64,000 nt of DNA from Paracoccaceae bacterium (GCA_026989355.1 JALSJM010000008.1:296663-360662), one strand, 5' to 3'; shown: positions 1 through 8,824, numbered from the stretch's first letter. Notes: a model not told the origin generated them from the letters alone. Numbers and translations: made by a program.

Positions 1-1346
1 GAAAGCGAAACCGCCACCATCACCGCAAGGCCGGTTTCCCAGTTTCCGGTCAGTTCGAACACGATCAGCGTGGTCGAGATCGGCGCCCCCAGAACTGCCG
101 CCGCCACTGCCCCCATGCCGGCCAGCGCATACATGGTTTCCGATCCCGAGAAATCGGGAAACAGACCGGTCGCCACCTGTCCGAAGGCGAGGCCCGCCAG
201 CGCCCCCACCATCAGCGAGGGAGAAAATATACCGCCCCCCATCATGCCGGCCATGGTAATGGCCAGGGCAATCACCTTGACGATGGTGAAAACGATCGCC
301 TGCGAAAGCCCGAGCTGCCCCGTCAGCGCCAGCGTGGTGGTTTCGTATCCCACCCCGATGATATGGGGAAAGCGCAGTGCGACAAGGCCCAGCAGAAGAC
401 CGGCAACCGCCGGACGCAGCCAGCCCGGCATCCGAGTGCGCGCCTGAACGGCATCGCCCAGATCCACAGCCCAGAAAACCCCGCGCATCATCGCCACAGC
501 CACACCCCCGCAAAACAGCCCGAGCAGCATGAAGGCGGGCAGTTCGACATAGAAAGAAATCAGACGTTCGGTGGGCAGGGTGAATTCGGTGATGTCGCCA
601 AAGCTGGCCCGGCTGACCACCGTGCCGGCCACCGAAGCGATCACGATCGGCGCGAAGGCGTGCACGGCGAAATGGCGCAGGATCACCTCAAGCGCAAAAA
701 TCGTGCCGGCAATCGGCGCGTTGAAGCTGGCCGAAACCGCCGCCGCCACGCCACAGCCCAGAAGATCGCGCGCGGTGATCGGGCTGGCGTGGATACGATC
801 CGAAACCCAGGTCGAGATGAGGCCGGCCATGTGCACCACCGGCCCCTCGCGTCCACTGGAACCGCCGGTGGACAGCGTGATCAGCGACGCCAGTGCCGAG
901 GCCAGCCCGGCGCGCCTTTCCACCCGCCCGTCACGCAACGCCGCACCTTCGATCACATCGGCCACCGAACGCACCCGGCCATCGGGTGTGAACCGGTGCA
1001 GAATCAGCCCCACCGCCAGACCACCGAATACCGGAACCGCCAGCACCCGATACCATTCCATCTGGCCGAGCAGGCTGTGCAGCTGATGCACATCGTCAGC
1101 GCCATAGAAAAAACGCTCAAGCCACAGGATGGCCTTGCGAAACAGCACGGCCACCGCCCCCGAGGCAACGCCTATCAGAAGCGCCAGAAACCAGAACTGA
1201 ACCTGCCCCGGCCCCTTGTGGCGCACCGCATGAAAGGCGCGGCGCATTTCCTTCCCGGCCCTGCCAAGACCGCCCCGGATCGCCGTATTTCCTTTCCTGC
1301 CCAATTGTTTCCCGATCCTTTTCTGCCCTGCCGCACCCAGGCTCAC
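1..1346 (-). CDS. ClC-family chloride channel/antiporter, 3' end cut off by window
   Basis: Integral membrane anion transporter of the ClC family; the reading frame is open to the window edge. The selectivity-filter motif GREGP is present with its gating glutamate (codons near 860), and a second filter motif, GGGIFSPSL, lies near 235. The segment NAPIAGTIFALEVILRHF aligns with the E. coli ClcA helix carrying the internal proton glutamate (E203); here that position is Val, as in eukaryotic Cl- channels. The GSGIP serine motif is also not recognisable (VADVIEGAAL instead). Start is uncertain: GTG 1346 has AGGAAAA 6 nt upstream, ATG 1247 has a purine run too close. The flavoprotein gene starts divergently 65 bp away. 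Whether this is a channel or an exchanger cannot be decided from sequence. Confidence 0.9.
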   Translation of the reverse strand, partial: MSLGAAGQKRIGKQLGRKGNTAIRGGLGRAGKEMRRAFHAVRHKGPGQVQFWFLALLIGVASGAVAVLFRKAILWLERFFYGADDVHQLHSLLGQMEWYRVLAVPVFGGLAVGLILHRFTPDGRVRSVADVIEGAALRDGRVERRAGLASALASLITLSTGGSSGREGPVVHMAGLISTWVSDRIHASPITARDLLGCGVAAAVSASFNAPIAGTIFALEVILRHFAVHAFAPIVIASVAGTVVSRASFGDITEFTLPTERLISFYVELPAFMLLGLFCGGVAVAMMRGVFWAVDLGDAVQARTRMPGWLRPAVAGLLLGLVALRFPHIIGVGYETTTLALTGQLGLSQAIVFTIVKVIALAITMAGMMGGGIFSPSLMVGALAGLAFGQVATGLFPDFSGSETMYALAGMGAVAAAVLGAPISTTLIVFELTGNWETGLAVMVAVSL

Positions 1347-1411
1347 CCGGGCTTTTCCTGCAAGGCCGCTTACCCTACTGTGCCCGCCAGACAGGTTTAC
1401 GGAGGCACACC

Positions 1412-2818
1412 ATGAGCATCGGAAGCGCTCTCGCCGAACTTTCCCCACTCCTAGGCGATCTGCTGACAACTGCCAAGGCCGAACGCGAAGCGCACGGCCA
1501 GAGCGAAACCCATTTCGCCCCCATGCCCCCCGATGCGGTGGCCTGGCCACGCGATACTGCTGAAGTCAGCGCGATCATGCGGATCTGCGCAACCCACGAA
1601 TGCCCGGTGATTCCCTTTGGCACCGGCACCGCGCTCGAAGGCCACACGCTTGCCCCGAAGGGCGGCCTTTCGCTGGACATGAGCCGGATGAACCGGCTGC
1701 TCGCCGTGCACCCCGAAGACATGGACTGCGTGGTGCAGCCCGGCCTGACCCGCGAGGAACTGAATCGCGAACTGCGCGCCACCGGGCTGTTCTTTCCGAT
1801 CGACCCCGGCGCCAACGCAAGCCTTGGCGGCATGGCCGCCACCCGCGCCAGCGGCACCACGGCCGTGCGCTATGGCACCATGCGCGACAACGTGCTGGCG
1901 CTTGAGGTGGTGCTGGCCGACGGTCGCGTGATCCGCACCGGCAGCCGGGCGCGCAAATCAAGCAGCGGCTATGATCTGACCGCCCTGTTCCTGGGCAGCG
2001 AAGGCACGCTCGGGATCATCACCGAACTTGCCCTGCGCCTGCACGGCCAGCCCGAGGCGATCTCGGCCGCGGTCTGCGCCTTCGAAGACATCGGGCCCGC
2101 GGTGGATACGGTAATCGCCACCATTCAGACCGGCATCCCCATGGCGCGGATCGAATTCCTTGATCAGGCAAGCGTGCGCGCCGTCAATCGCCATTCGAAA
2201 GCCGGTCTGCCGGAAAAACCCCACCTTCTGCTTGAATTTCACGGCTCGCCCGCCGGCGTGGCCGAACAGGCCGAACGCTTTGGCGAAATCGCAGCCGATG
2301 CCGGGGGCAGCGGCTTTCGCTGGGCCACCCGCTCCGAAGAGCGCCGCGCACTGTGGAACATGCGCCACAAGGCCTATTACGCCTGCCTTGCGCTCAGAAA
2401 GGGCGCGCAGGCGCTGGTCACCGATGTCTGCGTGCCGATTTCGCGTCTGGCCCAGGCGGTGCGCGAAACCCGCGCCGATATCGACGCAAGCCCCCTGCCG
2501 GGGCCGATCCTGGGCCATGTGGGTGACGGAAACTTTCATGCCATCCTGCTGATAGAGCCCGGAAATGCGGCCGAAATGGACACCGCGCGCGCCCTTGCCG
2601 CGCGCATGGCCGAACGCGCCATTGCCTTGGGGGGCACCATCACCGGCGAGCACGGAATCGGCATGGGCAAGCTGCATTTCATGCAGAAGGAACATGGCCC
2701 GGGCTGGGGCGTGATGGCCGCGCTTAAGCATGCGCTCGATGATCAGGGCATCCTCAACCCCGGCAAGCTTGTTCCGGATTCCCGACGCAAAGAGCCCCGG
2801 GGTGATACCGCAACATGA
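1412..2818 (+). CDS. FAD-linked oxidase, D-lactate dehydrogenase (cytochrome)/GlcD type
   Basis: A 468-residue flavoprotein of the FAD-binding-4 plus FAD-oxidase C-terminal architecture, which oxidises D-2-hydroxy acids such as D-lactate or glycolate and passes electrons to quinone or cytochrome. The PCMH-type FAD fold spans about residues 40-215, with FGTGTALEGH, the DPGANASLGGM segment and LGSEGTLGI visible. The C-terminal substrate domain carries GHVGDGNFHAI and ends with GEHGIGMGK and LNPGKL, typical of the family. ATG 1412 is preceded by GGAGG at 8 nt. It is monocistronic, divergent from the ClC gene. D-lactate versus glycolate specificity is not resolved; no GlcE/GlcF partners lie next to it, which favours the single-subunit D-lactate dehydrogenase class. 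Confidence 0.9.
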   Translation: MSIGSALAELSPLLGDLLTTAKAEREAHGQSETHFAPMPPDAVAWPRDTAEVSAIMRICATHECPVIPFGTGTALEGHTLAPKGGLSLDMSRMNRLLAVHPEDMDCVVQPGLTREELNRELRATGLFFPIDPGANASLGGMAATRASGTTAVRYGTMRDNVLALEVVLADGRVIRTGSRARKSSSGYDLTALFLGSEGTLGIITELALRLHGQPEAISAAVCAFEDIGPAVDTVIATIQTGIPMARIEFLDQASVRAVNRHSKAGLPEKPHLLLEFHGSPAGVAEQAERFGEIAADAGGSGFRWATRSEERRALWNMRHKAYYACLALRKGAQALVTDVCVPISRLAQAVRETRADIDASPLPGPILGHVGDGNFHAILLIEPGNAAEMDTARALAARMAERAIALGGTITGEHGIGMGKLHFMQKEHGPGWGVMAALKHALDDQGILNPGKLVPDSRRKEPRGDTAT

Positions 2819-2844
2819 CCATGAATGAACCATGGAAAAACCTC

Positions 2845-2942
2845 CTTTCCGGACGTATGATGCGCGGCACGGGCGTTTCGGGTTGATCAGGGCCTTTTCC
2901 GGATACATGGTTTTCCAACTGCCTTTCACGGATTCCGGAAAG
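2845..2942. promoter_or_regulatory. Repeated TTCCGGA boxes upstream of the LuxR-type gene
   Basis: Three copies of a TTCCGGA box lie in the 144-bp gap before the regulator: CTTTCCGGA at 2845-2853, CTTTTCCGGA at 2894-2903 and TTCCGGAAAG at 2933-2942. The last is palindromic around TTCCGGAA and inverted relative to the others. Spacing is about 49 and 39 nt. They could be operator sites, for example for autoregulation by the adjacent protein. This is inference from repetition only, and CG-rich hexamers recur by chance in this genome. Confidence 0.3.
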
Positions 2943-2962
2943 ATCATGGCAAGAAAGGTTGC

Positions 2963-4795
2963 GTGCACGAAAACAGATCGAGAAAGCACATTCTGGTGGG
3001 TGCAGAAATGTCGTGGGAGGAAAAAAACAGCAACCCCGGAACCGTGTCCGACAAGGACACGGCAGGCAGCTTGCGCAGCCAGGTGATCGACCGTCTCTAT
3101 GAGGTGGCGATGGATCCGATGCGCTATGAAGAGCTTCTGGATCACTGGGAAAGCATGATCGCCCCCATACGCAGCCAGGCGATCAGCAGGCCGATCGAAG
3201 GCCGGCTCAACCCGGAATTCGCGGCACATTTCGACCGTGCCAGCAAGTTTCTGGACCGGATCGGACAACAGGACGACGGCAACGACAAGCCCGGCCTTCT
3301 GGCGCAATACGAAAAGGTCGCCGCTTTCCTGACCGACCGCGAAATGACATTTCTGGACACCAACCGGGCCGCCGAAAGAACCCTTGGCATCCACAGGGGC
3401 GATCCGCTTGCCGAGCTGCCGCTCGAGCCCGAAGATCTTCCGGTTCTGCACGAACGGCTGCAGCAGATGCTGGCTGGAAATGCCGATATCAGCTGCTTCT
3501 TTCGCGCCCGCGCCGCAGACAGCGGGCGGATCATGATATTCCAGCTGCGCAGCCTGCATCCGAAGAACGGCAAACCGATTGTCATTGCCGCGGTATCGGA
3601 ACTGGCCTGGCCGAAAGGCTTCGAGGAAACCCTGCAATCCGCCTTCGGCCTTACGCCGGCAGAGATCGGTATCCTGCGCGGGCTGACAGAGTGCCTGAAC
3701 CTTCGGGAAATCGCCGCGGCGCGCGGGCGTTCCGTGGAAACGGTACGCGCGCAACTGCGCTCGATCCTGTCGAAAACCGAGACCCGTTCGCAGACCGAAC
3801 TGGTGCGCCTTGCCATGTCGATGATGGACATCACCACCCATACCGAGCGCGAAGCCGCACGGGCGCGCCCGCTCAGCAAAGGTTTTGCCAGGCTCACGCC
3901 CCGTCGTTTTCACCAACTGAACCTGCCCGACGGACGCCGGATGGAATATCTGCTCCTTGGCGATCCGAAGGGAAGGCCCTGTCTTTTCATGCCGCTTGAT
4001 TATGGGCTGGTGCGCTGGCCGGCCAGCGCCGAAAATGCAGCCGCACGGCGCGGCATCAGGGTGATCGTGCCGGTACGTGCCGGTTACGGAAACGCAACCC
4101 CCCTGCCCGCCGGGGCGCATCTCGGACGCACCATCGCACAGGATATCGATTTCCTGCTGGAAACGCTGAACGTGACACGCTGCCCGGTGATCTCGCTTGG
4201 TTCCGATATCTATTACCTGTGCCATCTCAACCAGCTGAACGGCAACCGGATGAGCGCGATCATCGCCTGCGCGGGCACCTTTCCCCTGACCCGGCCCCAG
4301 CAATACGAACGCATGGGCAAATGGCATCGCTTCATCCTGGCCAGCGCGCGCTATACGCCGCATCTGCTGCCATTCATGGTGAAGGCGGGATTTTCGCTGG
4401 CCCGGCGCCTTGGCAAGCGCGGCTTCATCAATGCGGTTTACGGAAACTCGCCAGCTGATGTAGCCACCTTCGAAAAACCCGAGGTATTCGAGGCCATGGT
4501 CTGTGGTTCGGAAGTGTGCCTTTCCGAAACCCACAGCGCCCACAATGCCTTTGCCCGCGAAGTCATTGAACAGGAAACCACGGACTGGTGGCCGTTGTTT
4601 TCGGCGCTTGAAGGCAGTTTGCCGGTGCATTACATAAGCGGACTGCAGGATCCGCAGGTTCCGAAGGAAACCCTGTTCGAATTCAGGCGTATCTGCCCCT
4701 GGGTAACGTTCCACATCCACGAAGACGCGGGGCAGCTGATCTTTTTCCTGAAATGGCACGAGGCGCTGGAACTGGCCGAAGAACATCTTGTCTGA
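2963..4795 (+). CDS. LuxR-type HTH regulator fused to alpha/beta-hydrolase-like domain
   Basis: A 610-residue predicted cytoplasmic protein with three parts: an N-terminal PAS-like sensory segment (about 100-220; FLTDREMTFLDTNRAAERTL), a LuxR/GerE-type helix-turn-helix (about 228-285; FGLTPAEIGILRGLTECLN, then REIAAARGRSVETVRAQLR), and an alpha/beta-hydrolase fold (about 305-605). The hydrolase triad looks eroded. The nucleophile elbow reads SLGSDIYY rather than GxSxG; an acidic residue is kept in GLQDPQVP; the position expected for the catalytic His reads DAGQLIFF, so Gln replaces it. The domain may therefore bind a ligand rather than hydrolyse one. Start is GTG 2963 (AAAGG 5 nt upstream) or ATG 3008, in the same frame. 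Binding sites and ligand are unknown. Confidence 0.8.
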   Translation: MHENRSRKHILVGAEMSWEEKNSNPGTVSDKDTAGSLRSQVIDRLYEVAMDPMRYEELLDHWESMIAPIRSQAISRPIEGRLNPEFAAHFDRASKFLDRIGQQDDGNDKPGLLAQYEKVAAFLTDREMTFLDTNRAAERTLGIHRGDPLAELPLEPEDLPVLHERLQQMLAGNADISCFFRARAADSGRIMIFQLRSLHPKNGKPIVIAAVSELAWPKGFEETLQSAFGLTPAEIGILRGLTECLNLREIAAARGRSVETVRAQLRSILSKTETRSQTELVRLAMSMMDITTHTEREAARARPLSKGFARLTPRRFHQLNLPDGRRMEYLLLGDPKGRPCLFMPLDYGLVRWPASAENAAARRGIRVIVPVRAGYGNATPLPAGAHLGRTIAQDIDFLLETLNVTRCPVISLGSDIYYLCHLNQLNGNRMSAIIACAGTFPLTRPQQYERMGKWHRFILASARYTPHLLPFMVKAGFSLARRLGKRGFINAVYGNSPADVATFEKPEVFEAMVCGSEVCLSETHSAHNAFAREVIEQETTDWWPLFSALEGSLPVHYISGLQDPQVPKETLFEFRRICPWVTFHIHEDAGQLIFFLKWHEALELAEEHLV

Positions 4796-4868
4796 AAGCA
4801 GGCCGGCCGCCTTCCCGTTCCTTCTCGATACCCCATCTGGAGTATGACAGGATGCCGGAGAATCGGGC

Positions 4869-4970
4869 ATGGTGAAGCTGTTCGAGACGATCGCTTCCGA
4901 TCTGGCTGCTGCAAGCGTTTCTCGACAGGCAGCAGGTTTCCGCAAGAGGTCGGTTCGGTACCAGAAGTGA
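4869..4970 (+). CDS. Candidate 33-residue small protein, unknown function
   Basis: In the 433-bp gap between the LuxR-type gene and recN there is an ATG-initiated frame of 33 codons, preceded by GGAGA at 7 nt. The peptide begins MVKLFETIASDLAAAS and ends in a basic tail, KRSVRYQK; the first half could form an amphipathic helix. It resembles no family I know. It lies 73 bp after the regulator and 118 bp before a strong plus-strand terminator, so it could be cotranscribed with the regulator or have its own promoter. The remainder of the gap (4971-5088 and 5117-5228) shows no other gene. With no conservation data the coding call is tentative; the stretch may instead be a 3'UTR or an sRNA. Confidence 0.35.
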   Translation: MVKLFETIASDLAAASVSRQAAGFRKRSVRYQK

Positions 4971-5088
4971 TTTTACCGGCTTCGGCCGGATAGCGGGGTG
5001 ACTGGCATGGCGGCAATGCCGCATTGTATTCAGCGGTAAACGCCACAGCGGTTGCTTCGGATTTCATCGAAGTCTTTTCAAGAAGGGG

Positions 5089-5116
5089 AAGGGGACATTC
5101 CTGTCCCCTTCTTTTT
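5089..5116 (+). terminator. Rho-independent terminator
   Basis: AAGGGGAC (5089-5096) and GTCCCCTT (5103-5110) form a perfect 8-bp stem with a 6-nt loop, followed by C and five T on the plus strand. It would end transcripts from the LuxR-type gene or a small transcript covering 4869-4970. On the minus strand the T run is missing, so it is not an obvious recN terminator. Confidence 0.85.
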
Positions 5117-5228
5117 CCGTTTCCTGAAAACCCTGCCTTCCTTTCCAGGTCGCCCGTTTCCCGCATCGGTTGTGCCTGCGGTTCTGTTCCGGTTCGCCGG
5201 CTTCCGCCCGGGCAGGCGGGCGGGGATC

Positions 5229-6887
5229 CTATCCGCCCTTGCCCTGCATCAGCGCGCGGGCGGCGGCGCGGGCTTCCTCGGTGATCCGCTCGCCCGAGAG
5301 CATCCGCGCGATCTCGTCAATGCGCGCGGCATCGTCAAGCGCCACCACCCGCGACAGCGTTTCGTCCGCTCCCTGGGTCTTTTCCACCCGCCAGTGATGT
5401 GCGGCCCGCGCGGCAACCTGCGGCGAATGGGTAACCACCAGCACCTGCCCCCCCTGCGCCAGGCGCGCCAGACGCCGCCCGACCGCATCGGCCGTGGCAC
5501 CGCCCACGCCGCGATCGATTTCATCGAAGATCAGGGTCAGCCCCGCCCCGCCCCGCACAAGGCACACCTTCAGCGCCAGCAGGAAACGTGAAAGCTCGCC
5601 CCCCGAAGCCACCCGGTTCAAAGGGCCGAAGGGTGCACCCGGATTGGTGGCCGCGGTGAAGGTTACCTCGTCTGCACCATCCGGGCCGGGGGAAGCGGGG
5701 CCGATTTCGGTACGGAATACCGCACGTTCCAGTTTCAGCGGGGCCAGTTCGCCGGCCATTGCCTTGTCAAGTGCCCGCGCTGCCCGAGCCCGCGCAGCAC
5801 CAAGCCGGGCCGCCGCCTCCGCATGGGCGCTCTCGGCCTGCTCCAGCGCCGCGCGCAGCGCGCCGATCTCGCCCTCGCTCCGCTCCAGCGCCGCCAGCCG
5901 GGCACGCAGGTCATCGGCCACCGCGCCCAGATCATCGGCCGGCACGCCGTGCTTGCGCGCAAGCCCGCGCAGCGCGAACAGCCGTTCCTCGACCTGTTCC
6001 AGTTCCTGCGGATCGAAGCTGAGATCGTCCAGACAACGCGCAACATCCTGCCCGGCTTCGCCCAGTTCCGCAAGGGCACGCGACAGAGCGTCAAGCGCTC
6101 CGTCAAGGCGTCCGCCGGCCCCTTCGGCCGCCCCTTCGAGCCAGCGGATCGCATCGCTGATCAACCGTTCCGCCCCCTCGCAGCCAAGTGCCGCGGCAGC
6201 CCGGGAAATATCTTCGCCGATCCGTGCGCTGGCCTGCATCAGCCGGCGCCGGCTGTCGAGGCGGGCTTCTTCGCCCGCCTCGGGCGCCAGCGTGTCGAGT
6301 TCCGCAAGCGCATGGCGCAGATATTCCTCTTCGGCCCGCACGTCCTGCAACGCCGCCTCGGCCTGTTGCAGGCGCCGCGCGGCCTCGGCCCGGGCTTGCC
6401 AGGCGGCGCGGGTTGCCGCGCGTTCTTCATCAAGCCCCGCGAACTGGTCCAGCAGATCGCGGTGAATGCGTGGCTTCAGAAGACCCCGGTCATCGTTCTG
6501 GCCATGCAGTTCGACAAGAGTGGCCGAAAGCGCGCGCAGCACGTCGCCGGAAACGCGCCTGTCGTTCACCCAGGCGGTCTTGCGCCCGTCCCGCGTATTG
6601 ATCCGGCGCAATACCAGTTCGTCGGACACCGGCAGCCCGGCCTTTTCCAGAACAGCGCGCGCCGCATGTTCCGGGGCAAGATCGAACCACGCGGTTACCT
6701 CGCCCTGCCCGGCCCCGGCGCGCACCAGATCGGCGCGTCCCCGCCAACCCAGCACGAAACCGAGCGCATCGAGCAGAATCGATTTTCCGGCGCCGGTCTC
6801 TCCGGTCAGAACGTTCAGCCCCGGCTGAAAGGCAAGCTCCAGCCGGTCGATGATCAGCACGTCGCGGATGTCGAGCCCCCGAAGCAC
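5229..6887 (-). CDS. recN: DNA repair protein RecN
   Basis: SMC-like ATPase of double-strand-break repair and homologous recombination, 552 residues as usual for RecN. The N-terminal ATPase half carries Walker A GETGAGKS (about 29-36). The middle (about 150-370) is rich in Ala/Glu/Arg heptads expected of the coiled coil. The C-terminal half carries the ABC-type signature region ASGGELSRFLLALK and Walker B LIFDEIDRGVGG. It starts 22 bp downstream of bamD, which fits the lpxC-bamD-recN order known in Rhodobacterales. No LexA box was identified by eye. Confidence 0.97.
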   Translation of the reverse strand: MLRGLDIRDVLIIDRLELAFQPGLNVLTGETGAGKSILLDALGFVLGWRGRADLVRAGAGQGEVTAWFDLAPEHAARAVLEKAGLPVSDELVLRRINTRDGRKTAWVNDRRVSGDVLRALSATLVELHGQNDDRGLLKPRIHRDLLDQFAGLDEERAATRAAWQARAEAARRLQQAEAALQDVRAEEEYLRHALAELDTLAPEAGEEARLDSRRRLMQASARIGEDISRAAAALGCEGAERLISDAIRWLEGAAEGAGGRLDGALDALSRALAELGEAGQDVARCLDDLSFDPQELEQVEERLFALRGLARKHGVPADDLGAVADDLRARLAALERSEGEIGALRAALEQAESAHAEAAARLGAARARAARALDKAMAGELAPLKLERAVFRTEIGPASPGPDGADEVTFTAATNPGAPFGPLNRVASGGELSRFLLALKVCLVRGGAGLTLIFDEIDRGVGGATADAVGRRLARLAQGGQVLVVTHSPQVAARAAHHWRVEKTQGADETLSRVVALDDAARIDEIARMLSGERITEEARAAARALMQGKGG

Positions 6888-6909
6888 GCGGCCTCCTAAC
6901 CAGATCGCC

Positions 6910-7761
6910 TCAGAGCCATTCGCCCCTGATCATCTGACGATAGATCTTCGCGAGCCATCCACCGCCCCGTGCCTGGGGCTTCAGCCCCCTGCCCCTGAGC
7001 AGGTTGTAGCTGTCGCGATACCACACTGACGAGCGGAAATTGTGCCCGAGGATTGCGGCTGCCGTCTGGGCTTCGGCGTCAAGCCCGAGCGACAGATAGG
7101 CCTCGACCAGCCGGTGCAGGGCCTCAGGGGTGTGCGTTGTGGTCTGAAACTGCTCGACGACCACCCGGAAGCGATTGATCGCCGCAGCATGATGGCCACG
7201 CTTCAGATAATAGCGGCCGATCTCCATTTCCTTGGCCGCCAGGTGATCGAAGGCCAGATCGAATTTCAAAATGGCCGAGCGGGCGTAATCGCTGTCGGGG
7301 TAACGCTCGATCACCGCGCGCAGCGCCTGCAGGGCCTGAAAGGTCAGGCCCTGATCGCGCCCCACCAGATCGATCTGATCGTAATAGCTGAGCGCCAGCA
7401 GATACTGGGCATAGGCGGCATCTTCGTCGGCCGGATAGAAATCAAGGAACCGCTGCGCCGCCGCCCGGGCGTTTTCATAATCCTTGGCCTTGTGATAGGC
7501 AAAGGCCTGCATGATCAGCGCCCGCTTTGCCCATTCCGAATAGGGATAAAGGCGCTCGACTTCGGCAAACAGTTCGGCCGCCTTGCCGGCCTTGCGCGGC
7601 GGCAGGGACGAAAGGCGCTGCTCGGCCTGCTGGTAAATCTCGTGCGCCGAATAGCTCTCGATGGGTCTGGCGCGTTCGCGGTTGCCTCCGGCGCATGCCG
7701 AAAGCAGGGCCAGAGCCACCACCAGGCCGACCAGTTTCATCCGAGACCTGCCGCTTTTCAT
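6910..7761 (-). CDS. bamD: Outer-membrane assembly lipoprotein BamD
   Basis: Component of the BAM complex that folds beta-barrel proteins into the outer membrane. The 283-residue product starts with a lipoprotein signal, MKLVGLVVALALLSACAGG, with lipobox LSAC. TPR-type helices follow (YQQAEQRLSS, AAAQRFLDFYPADEDAAYAQ, LRAVIERYPDSDYA). ATG 7761 gives a basic pre-sequence; ATG 7740 is an alternative that starts exactly at the MKLVG signal. A 145-bp gap to lpxC may hold its own promoter. Length and motifs match the family. Confidence 0.95.
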   Translation of the reverse strand: MKSGRSRMKLVGLVVALALLSACAGGNRERARPIESYSAHEIYQQAEQRLSSLPPRKAGKAAELFAEVERLYPYSEWAKRALIMQAFAYHKAKDYENARAAAQRFLDFYPADEDAAYAQYLLALSYYDQIDLVGRDQGLTFQALQALRAVIERYPDSDYARSAILKFDLAFDHLAAKEMEIGRYYLKRGHHAAAINRFRVVVEQFQTTTHTPEALHRLVEAYLSLGLDAEAQTAAAILGHNFRSSVWYRDSYNLLRGRGLKPQARGGGWLAKIYRQMIRGEWL

Positions 7762-7906
7762 CAACCGCTCACCCCATCTGCCGGTTTGCCCGGGATCATC
7801 CTGTGCGCCCCCGCGCCGTTTGTCACTTGGTCGTGTCAGGTGATCTCCTAGCACAGAAAAATCCGGTGCAAAACGCCTTTGGCACGAATTCGGTGGATCT
7901 GCGGGA

Positions 7907-8824
7907 TCAGGCGCGCAGGCGCATCTCGGCCGGGCCGGTTCCCGCGCCGGGCAACCGGGCAGCCAGATCATCCGGACATTCGACCAGACGGGCGGCCGAA
8001 GGGCGCGCGAACAGCGCGCGCAACAGGCGGTTGGTCAGCGCGTGCCCCGCGCGATGGCCGATATAGCGGCCGATCACCGGCGCACCCGCCAGGGCCAGAT
8101 CCCCCATGGCATCCAGCATCTTGTGGCGCACGGCCTCGTCCACATGGCGCAGGCCGCCGGGGGAAAGCACGCGCTCGCCATCAACCACCACTGCGTTTTC
8201 AAGGGTTCCGCCAAGCGCCAGACCACGGGCACGCATGGTTTCGACATCGCGGTGCAGGCAGAAAGTGCGGCTGTCGCAGAGTTCGCGCACGAAGGTGCCG
8301 TTGGCCATCTCAAGCACCTTTGTCTGGCGGCCGATCGCCGCATCCTCGAATTCGATATGGAATTCGATGCTGAGCATGTCCGACGGCTCGAATCGGGCCC
8401 AGGCCTGACCGTTGCGCACCTCGACCGGCTCCAGGATACGCAGCGTCTTCACCGGCGCATCCAGCCGGCGCAGGCCGATTCGCAGGATTTCCGCGACAAA
8501 CAGCGCCGAACTGCCGTCCATCACCGGCACTTCGGGGCCGTCGATCTCGATCAGCGCATTATGCACGCCACAACCGGCAAGCGCTGCCATGACATGTTCG
8601 ATGGTCTGCACCTCGGCGCCGGCCCCGTTCACGATCCGGGTGCACAAGGTGGCATCCTCGACCGCATGCCAGAGCGCGGGAATCAGATTGTCTCCGGCCT
8701 GATCGATGCGGCGGAACCAGATACCGTAATGGGCCGAGGCAGGCAGCAGCCTCATCCGCACGGGAACCCCCGTATGCAGGCCGACGCCTTCGAACCTGAT
8801 CTCCGATCGCAAGGTTGTCTGCAC
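7907..8824 (-). CDS. lpxC: UDP-3-O-acyl-N-acetylglucosamine deacetylase LpxC
   Basis: Zinc-dependent deacetylase for the committed step of lipid A synthesis, 305 residues, the same length as the E. coli enzyme. Zinc ligands are visible: His77 in TIEHVMAAL, His234 and Asp238 in HKMLDAMGD; His261 in RAGHALTN matches the catalytic His. The start is GTG 8824 with GAGGGAAG just upstream; earlier in-frame codons precede the conserved N-terminus TTLRSEIRFEGVGLHTG and are unlikely to be used. It sits between ftsZ and bamD, separated from ftsZ by a terminator, so it is probably transcribed separately. Confidence 0.97.
   Translation of the reverse strand: MQTTLRSEIRFEGVGLHTGVPVRMRLLPASAHYGIWFRRIDQAGDNLIPALWHAVEDATLCTRIVNGAGAEVQTIEHVMAALAGCGVHNALIEIDGPEVPVMDGSSALFVAEILRIGLRRLDAPVKTLRILEPVEVRNGQAWARFEPSDMLSIEFHIEFEDAAIGRQTKVLEMANGTFVRELCDSRTFCLHRDVETMRARGLALGGTLENAVVVDGERVLSPGGLRHVDEAVRHKMLDAMGDLALAGAPVIGRYIGHRAGHALTNRLLRALFARPSAARLVECPDDLAARLPGAGTGPAEMRLRA

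Noticed and set aside
1958..4945. A 995-codon open frame on the minus strand, opposite the flavoprotein and LuxR-type genes
   Set aside because: It is antisense to two genes with clear domains, has no recognisable domain and arises from GC-rich third-codon positions. Similar giant antisense frames occur opposite murG/ftsW (18427-20880), murE/ftsI (26604-30032), uvrD (34423-37185) and degP (36953-39433).
5024..5284. TTG-started frame running through the terminator at 5089-5116 toward recN
   Set aside because: It crosses a strong terminator, overlaps the recN 3' end antisense and lacks a ribosome-binding site.
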